8,204 nucleotides of DNA from Fidelibacterota bacterium UBA2980 (lineage in GTDB: Bacteria > Fidelibacterota > Marinisomatia > Marinisomatales > Marinisomataceae), in the NCBI GenBank assembly GCA_002348725.1, contig DEAO01000034.1, forward strand, positions 13,176-21,379. The letters are read 5' to 3'. This document shows positions 1 to 6,769 of the stretch, piece by piece. The translations under genes and the position numbers were made by a program. Under the pieces are notes generated by a model. That model searched no databases and was not told where the DNA came from. It saw only the letters and a list, made by a program, of their open reading frames with translations. The stretch's first letter is position 1. Each line of letters starts with the position of its first letter.

Positions 1-639
1 TATATCAATGAAATTGGATGTGATATTGATGAAGCCATTGATAGCCTAGAAAATTTCTTAAATAAAAAAGAAAATAAAAATGTTTATGAAAAGCAAAATT
101 CAAATGAAGATAAAAGTTTGTTTAATATTCGTTTCTCTCATTTACAAAGATCAAATATATTGGTTGGCATTATATTCTTAAGTCTTGTATTTGCAACGAT
201 TTTGCTTCAAAATAAGCCAGATGGTTCTGAAGAAGATAAAAAATCATTGCTAAGATTAACTCAAAAAGATATTGAATCTATATATGCAATTAATTCTAGC
301 GAATCATTTTCGGAAAATTTGCAAATTCCCATCAATATTCGTTTTAATTCATTAAATGAAAATTATATCAACTTCTCAAATAATGGTGATATATCTTCAG
401 AATATTTTTTCTTTGAAGGTAATAGCCAATCCAATTTAGTATCAGAGGAATGGAATGGAGAAGATATAAACATTACAATAGCCAATACTAAAGAGGTAGA
501 GTTAATTTTATTCTCTGAATCTGAGTTCTCTCAAATGTTGGATTTATCTGATAGAATATCTAATAATTTTCCAGTTTTAATTAATCTTAGATATGATCCT
601 TTGATAATCTCCATTACAAAATATATACCTAAAAGATAA
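1..639 (+). CDS. 5'-truncated single-pass membrane protein, possibly RodZ-like
   Basis: The frame is open from the left edge, so the gene starts outside the window; a TTG at 118 is in frame but has no Shine-Dalgarno and would cut off encoded sequence. Of 212 visible residues, 1-20 (YINEIGCDIDEAIDSLENFL) resemble the end of the RodZ-type HTH_25 domain, where a segment like 'YAxxLGLDPDELLxxY' is usual. A polar linker (21-50) follows, then one membrane segment at about 52-70, then a C-terminal domain of about 140 residues. Within it a stretch with 'NYINFSNNG', a Gly-containing turn, 'EWNG' and 'INITIANTKEVELIL' fits the beta-rich DUF4115 domain of RodZ (WVxVxxDG ... GNAxxVxL). This is pattern matching by eye and the HTH core is not visible. 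RodZ links MreB to the elongation machinery. The gene ends 134 bp before mraZ, just ahead of that gene's own promoter, so it is probably a separate transcription unit. The alternative is an unrelated bitopic membrane protein. Confidence 0.5.
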   Translation, partial: YINEIGCDIDEAIDSLENFLNKKENKNVYEKQNSNEDKSLFNIRFSHLQRSNILVGIIFLSLVFATILLQNKPDGSEEDKKSLLRLTQKDIESIYAINSSESFSENLQIPINIRFNSLNENYINFSNNGDISSEYFFFEGNSQSNLVSEEWNGEDINITIANTKEVELILFSESEFSQMLDLSDRISNNFPVLINLRYDPLIISITKYIPKR

Positions 640-643
640 AAAC

Positions 644-652
644 ATTACCCAC
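644..652 (-). promoter_or_regulatory. Possible distal MraZ half-site (inverted copy)
   Basis: ATTACCCAC is the exact reverse complement of GTGGGTAAT at 751-759 in the mraZ operator candidate. It lies 5 nt after the upstream gene's stop codon, about 107 bp from its partner, close to ten helical turns. A 9-bp match in a short intergenic region is suggestive but could be chance. No second box at 10-bp spacing is evident beside it. Confidence 0.25.
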
Positions 653-710
653 TTACTATCTTATATAGCCCCTTTACTCTAAAGATAATATTATTTTTAT
701 AATAAATTTA

Positions 711-739
711 TTGACTAAGATACCTCTCATTAATAATAT
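711..739 (+). promoter_or_regulatory. Sigma-70 type promoter of the dcw operon (Pmra)
   Basis: A -35 hexamer TTGACT (711-716; consensus TTGACA) and a -10 hexamer TAATAT (734-739; consensus TATAAT) are separated by 17 nt, the optimal spacing. Transcription would start near 746-747, leaving a leader of about 27 nt before the mraZ ATG at 774. It is the only clear gap in the gene chain, so it is the natural main promoter of the cluster. The flanking DNA is very AT-rich, so -10-like matches are common here, but the combination with a good -35 at 17 nt is much less so. Confidence 0.65.
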
Positions 740-740
740 A

Positions 741-765
741 GTGGTTAATTGTGGGTAATTTTCCC
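741..765 (+). promoter_or_regulatory. Candidate MraZ operator: two tandem 10-bp repeats
   Basis: GTGGTTAATT (741-750) is followed directly by GTGGGTAATT (751-760), a 9/10 match with a 10-bp period. MraZ of E. coli is known to bind direct TGGG-type repeats spaced one helical turn apart upstream of its own gene; these repeats show that core and period. Positions 753-765 also form a near-perfect 13-bp palindrome, GGG-TAATTTT-CCC, with one mismatched pair. The element starts 2 nt after the -10 box and covers the predicted transcription start and most of the leader, a place where a bound protein would block RNA polymerase. Autorepression by MraZ is inferred from position and pattern. Confidence 0.55.
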
Positions 766-773
766 TTTTTGTT

Positions 774-1232
774 ATGAGTAGCCAATATACATTTATAGGA
801 GAGTATAATTTTGTTATTGATTCGAAGAAAAGAATCAATATTCCATCTGCATTTCGTAAGCAGCTCAAAAAATCTGATAATAAGACCTTTGTTGTCACCA
901 GAGGAATTGATTCTTGTGTATGGGTTTACCCTTTAGGGGAGTGGAAGAAGATTAAGGAAGAATTAAGTAAACTGTCCTCATTATCTTCTGCAAGTCGTGC
1001 TTTCCTCAGAAATCATTTACGACATGCAAATATTGTTTCATATGATGATCAAGGAAGAATTATACTATCAAAGCAGTTAATAGATTATGCAAATATTGGT
1101 AAAGATTTAACAATTATAGGTGTTTTAAATAAAATTGAAATTTGGGATAAAAAAGCACTCATATCTCATGAAAAAAGTAGCTCAATTAATGATGATTATT
1201 ATGAAGAGCTCTCCAGGAAAGTAACAGTCTGA
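774..1232 (+). CDS. mraZ: Transcriptional regulator MraZ
   Basis: MraZ is the DNA-binding regulator encoded at the head of most dcw clusters; in studied species it represses the cluster promoter and forms ring-shaped oligomers. The 152-residue product has the family layout of two AbrB/SpoVT-like swapped-hairpin repeats. The first is at about 7-55, with the DxxxR signature D16-SKK-R20 followed by INIP and the FRKQL helix. The second is at about 84-127, with D92-QG-R95 and IILSKQL. Length is typical (about 140-155). ATG 774 is the only workable start: TAA at 756-758 closes the frame upstream, and later starts would cut into the first repeat. No Shine-Dalgarno is visible; the leader before the ATG is pyrimidine-rich (TTTTCCCTTTTT). 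The tandem repeats just upstream suggest autoregulation. The stop codon TGA shares one base with the rsmH ATG. Confidence 0.97.
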   Translation: MSSQYTFIGEYNFVIDSKKRINIPSAFRKQLKKSDNKTFVVTRGIDSCVWVYPLGEWKKIKEELSKLSSLSSASRAFLRNHLRHANIVSYDDQGRIILSKQLIDYANIGKDLTIIGVLNKIEIWDKKALISHEKSSSINDDYYEELSRKVTV

Positions 1233-2119
1233 TGAATGTGTTTTCGACAGAAGGTTATAGTCATTATCCTGTAATGTTGTCGGAAACAATTAATAACTTA
1301 AATATATCAGATAGTGGATTTTATATAGATGGTACAGTTGGTCTCGGTGGACACTCTTATCAAATCTTACAAAACCTAAAAACAGGATTCCTTATTGGTT
1401 TTGATAGAGATTCTAATTCAATTGAGATTGCGAGAAAGAGATTAGAGCATTTTAAAAATTTTGAATTAATTCATTCGAGTTATAAAGACCTTAAAAGCAT
1501 ACTATCTCAATTTGATAGGAAAAAAGTAAATGGTATTCTGCTAGATCTTGGACTGTCTTCCTTTCAACTAGATAATCCTTCAAGAGGGTTTTCTTATAGA
1601 TATAGCTCGGAATTAGATATGAGATTTGATATAGACAGTTCTGAGACAGCAAAAGATGTTATACTTAATTCTTCTGATAAAGAATTAGCTAATATCTTCA
1701 AGAAATTTGGCGAAGAAAGAAATTCTTTTAAAATTGCAAAGGCTATTAAAAAATTAAACAATTCAATCACTACCGATTCATTAATAGATGTTATTAATAG
1801 AGTCACTCCTTATAAGTATCGCATTAAGACTTGCGCAAGGATATTTCAAGCATTGAGGATAAAAACAAATGATGAACTTGATCATTTAAGCAATTTTTTA
1901 GATATCTTCATTGATTTTCTTGAACCAAAAGGAAGAATTGTGATTATTAGTTATCATTCAATGGAAGATAGAATGGTAAAAAATAAATTTAGAGAATTAA
2001 AAAAAGATAATACGCTCCAGGTACTTTCAAAAAAACCATTTATTCCAACGGATAATGAGATTTCGTTAAATAGAAGATCTAGAAGCGCAAAAATGAGAGT
2101 AGGAGAGAAAATTGGCTAA
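1232..2119 (+). CDS. rsmH: 16S rRNA (cytosine-1402-N4)-methyltransferase RsmH
   Basis: RsmH (MraW) is a cytoplasmic SAM-dependent enzyme that N4-methylates C1402 in the decoding centre of 16S rRNA. The 295-residue product has the family motifs in order: HYPVM (11-15), SAM-binding DGTVGLGGHS (33-42), FDRD after beta-2 (57-60), GILLDLGLSSFQLD (101-114) with RGFSYR (118-123) and LDMRFD (128-133), FGEERNSFKIAKAI (159-172), FQALRIKTNDEL (205-216), YHSMEDRMVK (241-250) and the C-terminal RSRSAKMR (282-289). The segment before FQALRI reads KTCAR, where many orthologues have HPATR. Length is a little below the usual 300-315. A purine-rich site AGGAAAG (1215-1221) precedes ATG 1232, which overlaps the mraZ stop by one base; a second ATG three bases later is possible but differs by one residue only. 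Confidence 0.97.
   Translation: MNVFSTEGYSHYPVMLSETINNLNISDSGFYIDGTVGLGGHSYQILQNLKTGFLIGFDRDSNSIEIARKRLEHFKNFELIHSSYKDLKSILSQFDRKKVNGILLDLGLSSFQLDNPSRGFSYRYSSELDMRFDIDSSETAKDVILNSSDKELANIFKKFGEERNSFKIAKAIKKLNNSITTDSLIDVINRVTPYKYRIKTCARIFQALRIKTNDELDHLSNFLDIFIDFLEPKGRIVIISYHSMEDRMVKNKFRELKKDNTLQVLSKKPFIPTDNEISLNRRSRSAKMRVGEKIG
2101..2105 (+). promoter_or_regulatory. Shine-Dalgarno site fixing the ftsL TTG start
   Basis: AGGAG lies 6 nt before TTG 2112, inside the last codons of rsmH. An in-frame TAG at 2100-2102 closes the ftsL frame just upstream, and no other start lies before the membrane segment, so this site decides the start. Confidence 0.8.
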
Positions 2120-2435
2120 ATCAAAAAGAAGAAAAAAATTAACAGTCGCACAAATTGAGAAGAGAGAAAATTACAAATGGGGAATAATGTTTTTTGCAAC
2201 ATTAACAACTATTGTTACTTATCTGGCTATTTTTGCTGAAATGGATAAGACCCAATCTCATATTGTAATTCAAAAAGAAACTAGACAGCTACTAAAGGAA
2301 GAATTGATTTTAGCATCTAATGAGGTCGAAAAATTGAAACGATCTGATCAGTTATCAAAACGAGCTAGGAAAATTGGTCTTATCGATAGTGTTCCCGAAA
2401 CAATAACAATCAAGGTGAATACAGAAAATGACTAA
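2112..2435 (+). CDS. ftsL: Cell division protein FtsL-like
   Basis: This is a small bitopic protein of 107 residues with FtsL/DivIC architecture: a strongly basic cytoplasmic tail (KSKRRKK at 3-9), one membrane segment at about 24-42, then a periplasmic stretch with coiled-coil character (about 48-82) ending in a short 'ARKIGLIDSVPE' segment like the 'A.KLGL..P' found after the FtsL coil. In the family FtsL joins FtsB and FtsQ at the septum and activates FtsW-FtsI. Primary sequence is poorly conserved across bacteria, so the call rests on topology and on the position between rsmH and ftsI, which is diagnostic. The start is TTG, overlapping rsmH by 8 nt. The 3' end overlaps ftsI by 8 nt, so translation is probably coupled on both sides. 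Confidence 0.85.
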   Translation: MAKSKRRKKLTVAQIEKRENYKWGIMFFATLTTIVTYLAIFAEMDKTQSHIVIQKETRQLLKEELILASNEVEKLKRSDQLSKRARKIGLIDSVPETITIKVNTEND

Positions 2436-4347
2436 GAGCTATCTAAATTTTAAGACAAGAATCAATGTTCTAACAGGTGGAATTTTAATTATTTGGGCAT
2501 TATTTATATTCAAATTAAGTGAAATCCAGATTATAAATGCCACAGATAATACCCAAGGGTTAAGAGAAGAAAAGATTGAAGGAAATAGAGGAAACATTTT
2601 TGATATTAACAATGTAAGTATTACACAAAATCTTACATTTTATCAAATTGCTGTTCGATTAAAAGAATTAGATAATAAGGAAGCATTTCTTAACGACATT
2701 TCGAAATGTACAGGCGTTCATGAAGCTGTGTATTCAGAAAAAATGAATAATAGATCATATGTTATTTTAGAAAAAAAGACCAGAAAAGATTGTGAATATT
2801 TACAGAGCAAATATCCAAAATCATTAGATATAAAAAAGGATTATAAAAGGTATTATCCTGAACACGAATTATTTGGACAAATTGTTGGATTTACTGATAC
2901 TGATGATAGAGGTATAGCTGGTTTAGAATATCAATATGAGGAATATCTAAAAGGAAAGTCTGTAAATGTACCATTCAAAATTAATGGATTTCAAGAAAGA
3001 ATATATGATGCAACCCTGAAAAATAAAGACCCTGAAAATGGTTCTGATATTTATCTAACACTAAATAAAGAATATCAGGCAATCTTAAGAGAAGAATTGT
3101 TGAAACAGGTGGAAAAAACAAGTGCTATTGGTGCAATGGGTATAATTATTAACCCTCAAGACGGTAAAATACTTTCAATGGTAAATGTTCCAGATTTTAA
3201 TCCAAATCTCCAGAAAGATTTTCAAGGAGATTATAAAAGAAATAGAATTGTTTCTGATACAATTGAACCAGGCTCTACTTTCAAAATTGTTACAATTGCT
3301 TCTGCTTTGGAGCAAGGCATTGATAGGCTTGATGAATATAATGTTGAAGGTCCATACGACTTTTATGGTGATGGAAGTAAGATGATAGAGGATCACGAAC
3401 CTTATACTGTATTAACATTAGAAGAGATTTTAGCATTTTCAAGCAATATTGGAACTATAAAACTTGCTCAAAATTTGGGTAAAGAAAATATTTATAAAAA
3501 AGCTAAAGAACTCGGATTTGGATCTGAAACTGGTTTAAACATCCAAGGGGAAGGAAGAATAAAATTTAGAAATACAAAAGATTGGACTGCATCTTCTATG
3601 CATAGCGTTCCAATAGGTTATGAGATTGCTGTAACACCAGTACATATAGCAATGGCATATGCGTCTATTGCAAATGGAGGTTTTTTATTGAAACCATATT
3701 TGATTGATAAAGTTATAAGAAATGATGAAAAAATTATTCAAGGAAAAAGAAAAGTTAAGAATCGTGTCTTGTCTCAAAATGATTCTGAAATCTTAAGAAA
3801 CATGTTATTCAATACTGTTAGTATTGGTTCTGGAAAAGGTGCCTCTTTGGAAGGATGGGATGTTGCAGGGAAAACGGGTACTGCACAAAAATCTATGGAT
3901 GGCGGTTATTCAGAATCAAAACATTTATCAAGCTTTGTTGGTTTTTTTCCTAAAGATAATCCACAGCTTCTTGCTTTAATAATAATTGATGAACCAACGA
4001 TGATTAATAATCAATTTTGGGGTTCAGTTTCAGCTGCACCTGTTTTTAAATCAGTAATGAAACGAATTATTAATATTGATTCAGATATTAAAATTGTTAG
4101 CAATGATAAAAGAAGGGATATTACTGAAAAATTAAAAAAATCAAACCAAGTGCTAATTCAGAAAAATATAGAGTTGGTAATTATTCCTAATGTAAAAGAT
4201 AAAAGCGTTAGAGATGCAAGAGAGATTCTACATAAAATAGGAATCAAAACTAAGGTTGAAGGTTATGGTAGGGTAATATCACAATTTCCAGAAGCTGGAA
4301 CAAAAGTGCCAAAAAATTCAATTTGTGATTTGGAAGCACATATATGA
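2428..4347 (+). CDS. ftsI: Septal peptidoglycan transpeptidase FtsI (class B PBP) with PASTA domain
   Basis: FtsI cross-links septal peptidoglycan in the periplasm with FtsW. The 639-residue protein has a short cytoplasmic tail, a membrane anchor at about 13-30, and the class B pedestal opening with the RGNIFD motif (54-59). The transpeptidase domain covers about 235-550 with all three active-site motifs: S283-TF-K286 (in EPGSTFK), S338-S-N340, and K482-T-G-T-A486. Residues about 584-639 form one PASTA domain (IPNVKDKSVRDA ... FPEAGTKVP), an arrangement common in FtsI of Gram-positives and several Gram-negative phyla but absent from E. coli FtsI. All catalytic residues are intact, so the protein should be active and beta-lactam sensitive in principle. 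AAGGTG (2412-2417) is a modest ribosome site 10 nt before ATG 2428. The stop overlaps the murD start as ATGA. Confidence 0.96.
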   Translation: MTKSYLNFKTRINVLTGGILIIWALFIFKLSEIQIINATDNTQGLREEKIEGNRGNIFDINNVSITQNLTFYQIAVRLKELDNKEAFLNDISKCTGVHEAVYSEKMNNRSYVILEKKTRKDCEYLQSKYPKSLDIKKDYKRYYPEHELFGQIVGFTDTDDRGIAGLEYQYEEYLKGKSVNVPFKINGFQERIYDATLKNKDPENGSDIYLTLNKEYQAILREELLKQVEKTSAIGAMGIIINPQDGKILSMVNVPDFNPNLQKDFQGDYKRNRIVSDTIEPGSTFKIVTIASALEQGIDRLDEYNVEGPYDFYGDGSKMIEDHEPYTVLTLEEILAFSSNIGTIKLAQNLGKENIYKKAKELGFGSETGLNIQGEGRIKFRNTKDWTASSMHSVPIGYEIAVTPVHIAMAYASIANGGFLLKPYLIDKVIRNDEKIIQGKRKVKNRVLSQNDSEILRNMLFNTVSIGSGKGASLEGWDVAGKTGTAQKSMDGGYSESKHLSSFVGFFPKDNPQLLALIIIDEPTMINNQFWGSVSAAPVFKSVMKRIINIDSDIKIVSNDKRRDITEKLKKSNQVLIQKNIELVIIPNVKDKSVRDAREILHKIGIKTKVEGYGRVISQFPEAGTKVPKNSICDLEAHI

Positions 4348-5630
4348 TTCTAGATAATAAAAATATTGCAATTCTAGGATTAGGGATCAGCGGGTATTGG
4401 GCTGCAAAACTAGCTAGTTCTAGAGGTGCTAATGTTTTGGTATCAGATAGTAAAACAAATATTAATGATTTGTATACTGAGGAATTAAAAAATATGGGCG
4501 TCAATATAGAATTGGGTAATCATTCTAGCAAAATTCTCGATTCAGATTTGATTGTAAAATCACCTGGCGTACCAAATAATATAAAAATAATTGAAGATGC
4601 ATTAGAAAAAGATATTAAAGTGATAGGCGAAATTGAATTTGCTTATCAATTATCGGATATAAAAATAATTGCTGTGACCGGAACCAATGGAAAGACAACT
4701 GTTGTAACAGCTCTCCATGGTGTTTTAAATCAAGGCCTCAATGTTCTAAAGGGTGGAAATATTGGCACACCATTTTCTCAGTTAGTTTTGGAAAATAGCT
4801 TATCTCAAAATCATAATTACGATTATGTAGTATTGGAAATATCAAGCTTTCAAGCTGAAGATATTATATCATTCAAACCAAATATTGCAATCATTTTGAA
4901 TTTGTCTGAAGATCATTTAGACATACACGATACATATGATAGCTACAAAAATGCAAAATTAAATTTGTTTAAGAATATGGATAAGGAAGATTTTGCAATA
5001 TATAATTTAGATGATAAAAATTTAAACCAATCTTTTGAAGATATAGCTAAAAAAACAAATGTAATGACATTTTCATATGGTCAAAACCAAGATATTCAAT
5101 ATAAAAACTTGAATCATGTTGCAGTTGCTAAAGTTGCATCATTATTAGATATAAACGAAGAATCAATTTTTAATTTTTTAAAAGACTTTAAAGGGTTGGA
5201 ACATAGATTTGAAATTTTTAAACAAGAAAATAATATCACCTTTATAAATGATTCAAAATCTACAAATGGATTATCAATTGAATCAGCATTGTCAAATTGT
5301 ATTGATTTAAAAATCAATAGCATCGTGTTGATTTTAGGCGGCAAATCTAAAGGAATTGATTATTCAAGCTATATCGATTCTTCATCAATAGATATCAAAA
5401 TTGTTGCTTATGGAGAAGCTGCAGTTGAAATAAAAAATAAACTTCCTGAATATGGCGTTGATGTAATAAAAGATTTTACTGAAGCAGTTCATCATGCTAT
5501 AAAAATATCTGAAGAATCTAGCTTCAACGGTGTTTTGTTATCACCAGGTTGTTCCAGCTTTGATCAGTTTAATAATTTTGAACATAGAGGTAATATTTTC
5601 AAAGATATAGTTGAGGAATACTACTCATGA
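4344..5630 (+). CDS. murD: UDP-N-acetylmuramoyl-L-alanine--D-glutamate ligase MurD
   Basis: MurD adds D-Glu to UDP-MurNAc-L-Ala using ATP in the cytoplasm. The 428 residues show the Mur ligase three-domain plan. An N-terminal UDP-binding fold has LGLGISGYWAA (11-21) and KSPGVP (72-77). The ATPase domain has the P-loop GTNGKTT (113-119), EISSFQ (165-170), SEDHLDIH (188-195) and K205 in 'NAK', the position of the carbamylated lysine. The C-terminal domain begins at HRFE (287-290), with NDSKSTN (302-308) and SPGCSSFDQF (400-409). The last two motifs identify MurD rather than MurE, MurF or MurC. An oddity is that the stretch between 'TFSYG' (242-246) and 'NHVAVAK' (257-263) is about 25 residues shorter than I expect, and the usual 'G-x-H-N-x-x-N' motif is reduced to 'YKNLN'. 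ATG 4344 shares four bases with the ftsI stop; TGGAAG (4331-4336) is a plausible ribosome site. No murE, murF or mraY precedes it. Confidence 0.96.
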   Translation: MILDNKNIAILGLGISGYWAAKLASSRGANVLVSDSKTNINDLYTEELKNMGVNIELGNHSSKILDSDLIVKSPGVPNNIKIIEDALEKDIKVIGEIEFAYQLSDIKIIAVTGTNGKTTVVTALHGVLNQGLNVLKGGNIGTPFSQLVLENSLSQNHNYDYVVLEISSFQAEDIISFKPNIAIILNLSEDHLDIHDTYDSYKNAKLNLFKNMDKEDFAIYNLDDKNLNQSFEDIAKKTNVMTFSYGQNQDIQYKNLNHVAVAKVASLLDINEESIFNFLKDFKGLEHRFEIFKQENNITFINDSKSTNGLSIESALSNCIDLKINSIVLILGGKSKGIDYSSYIDSSSIDIKIVAYGEAAVEIKNKLPEYGVDVIKDFTEAVHHAIKISEESSFNGVLLSPGCSSFDQFNNFEHRGNIFKDIVEEYYS

Positions 5631-6769
5631 AAATAAATATCAAAGAAAAGAAACAAGACAGATGGTTATTTTTCACTGTAATTTTCCTTGTTGGTTTTGG
5701 TTTAGCAGTATTATTTAGTGCAAGCTCTGTTGAATCTTTAGAATTAACCAATGGAGATTCTCCATTTTATTATTTCCTTAGACAATTTCTGAAAGTAGTG
5801 CCCGCTGTACTATTATTCTTGCTTATGTCTCGTTTCAATTATAAAAATTTTCAAAAATTAAAATTACCATGGATATTAATAGGAACATCTTTCCTCTTAT
5901 TATTATATACAAAATTTCAAGGTTGTGGCGGAGATGCTTGCAGATGGATTTCTATTGGTCCAATATCATTTCAAACGTCTGATTTTGCACGATTTTCCAT
6001 AATTATTTTCTTAGCTGATTATATTGATAGGCATTATAAGAACATGGATCAGTTTTTTACTGGAATTGTTTTTCCTGTACTTGTTGTATTGCCAATTGCT
6101 CTATTAATAATGATTCAGCCTGATAATTCCACAACTATCATATTAATGGGAATTGTTTTTTCAATGCTTTTTATTGGTGGTGCGAAATTAATGCAGTTTT
6201 TCACTACAATCTTATTAGGAGCAAGCTCCATGTTAATTTTTATCATCAACCAAAAGAGCTATGTTTTAAAGAGGATATTATCTTTTATTGATCCAACCAG
6301 TTCAGAAGCAATAGGATATCAATCAACACAGTCATTGCTTGCATTACAACAAGGTGGATTTTTAGGTAGAGGATGGGGTGATAGCGTTCAGAAACATCAA
6401 TATTTACCAGAACCACATACGGACTTCATCTTTGCTGTTATTGGAGAAGAGCTTGGATTTTTGGCTGGTATAATTGTTATGCTTGCGTATATAATTATTT
6501 TCTACAGAATTATAAAAATTGCAAAAAATTCAAATGATATCTTTGGAATAATTCTATCAATTGGATTTGGATTAAGTATTACCTACTATGCTTTTGTAAA
6601 TATTGGAGTTGTTATTGGAGTAATACCTGTAACTGGAGTTACGTTGCCTTTCATTAGCTACGGAGGATCATCTTTAATAACAAATTTATTAATGGTAGGC
6701 ATTCTACTTAATATAAGTAGAGCTCAAAGAAAACTTCGTGTAAGAAAATGGAGGCTTCGTGTCAACTAG
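5627..6769 (+). CDS. ftsW: Septal SEDS glycosyltransferase FtsW
   Basis: FtsW polymerises lipid II into glycan strands at the septum, paired with FtsI. The 380-residue product is hydrophobic, with about ten membrane segments (first at about 13-31, last at about 345-365) and basic cytoplasmic ends (KINIKEKKQDR; RKLRVRKWRLR). SEDS hallmarks are the RWISIGPISFQ loop (106-116), QSLLALQQGGFLGRGWG (235-251), PEPHTDFIFAVIGEELG (261-277) with the probable catalytic Asp at D266, and GVTLPFISYGGSSL (337-350). The C-terminal signature and gene neighbourhood favour FtsW over RodA. Unusual points are that the loop before RWI reads GCGGDAC with two cysteines (C100, C105), and that the usual 'FQPSE.xK' is 'FQTSDFAR'. 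GAGGA (5613-5617) lies 9 nt before ATG 5627, which forms an ATGA overlap with murD. Confidence 0.96.
   Translation: MKINIKEKKQDRWLFFTVIFLVGFGLAVLFSASSVESLELTNGDSPFYYFLRQFLKVVPAVLLFLLMSRFNYKNFQKLKLPWILIGTSFLLLLYTKFQGCGGDACRWISIGPISFQTSDFARFSIIIFLADYIDRHYKNMDQFFTGIVFPVLVVLPIALLIMIQPDNSTTIILMGIVFSMLFIGGAKLMQFFTTILLGASSMLIFIINQKSYVLKRILSFIDPTSSEAIGYQSTQSLLALQQGGFLGRGWGDSVQKHQYLPEPHTDFIFAVIGEELGFLAGIIVMLAYIIIFYRIIKIAKNSNDIFGIILSIGFGLSITYYAFVNIGVVIGVIPVTGVTLPFISYGGSSLITNLLMVGILLNISRAQRKLRVRKWRLRVN
6750..6754 (+). promoter_or_regulatory. Shine-Dalgarno site for the murG GTG start
   Basis: GGAGG lies 4 nt upstream of GTG 6759, within the last codons of ftsW. It supports the GTG start, which places the first Gly-rich loop of MurG at the expected distance from the N-terminus. 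The spacing is short. Confidence 0.65.

Noticed and set aside
118..639. Complete gene starting at TTG 118
   Set aside because: The frame continues without a stop to position 1, the upstream residues form a plausible domain tail, and the TTG has no ribosome site; the gene is cut by the window edge.
672..703. Terminator hairpins after the first gene: CTTTA-CTC-TAAAG, and ATTAT-TTTT-ATAAT
   Set aside because: Stems are 5 bp and almost all A-T, with no GC-rich stem or following T run; such dyads are expected by chance in this AT-rich gap.
674..898. Reverse-strand open frame across the mraZ promoter and start
   Set aside because: It lies over mraZ and its promoter, has no recognisable protein features or ribosome site, and is a shadow of mraZ.
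3175..3396. Open frames on both strands inside ftsI
   Set aside because: They overlap the conserved transpeptidase region, and their low-complexity hydrophobic translations are shadows of the ftsI codons.
5060..5150. Frameshift in murD behind the short central domain
   Set aside because: The frame stays open and MurD motifs on both sides are in the same frame, so an in-frame contraction fits better.
4344..5630. That this ligase is murE or murF, which would explain the missing block
   Set aside because: The NDSKSTN and SPGCSSFDQF motifs and the overall length fit MurD, and no MurE- or MurF-type C-terminal motif is seen.
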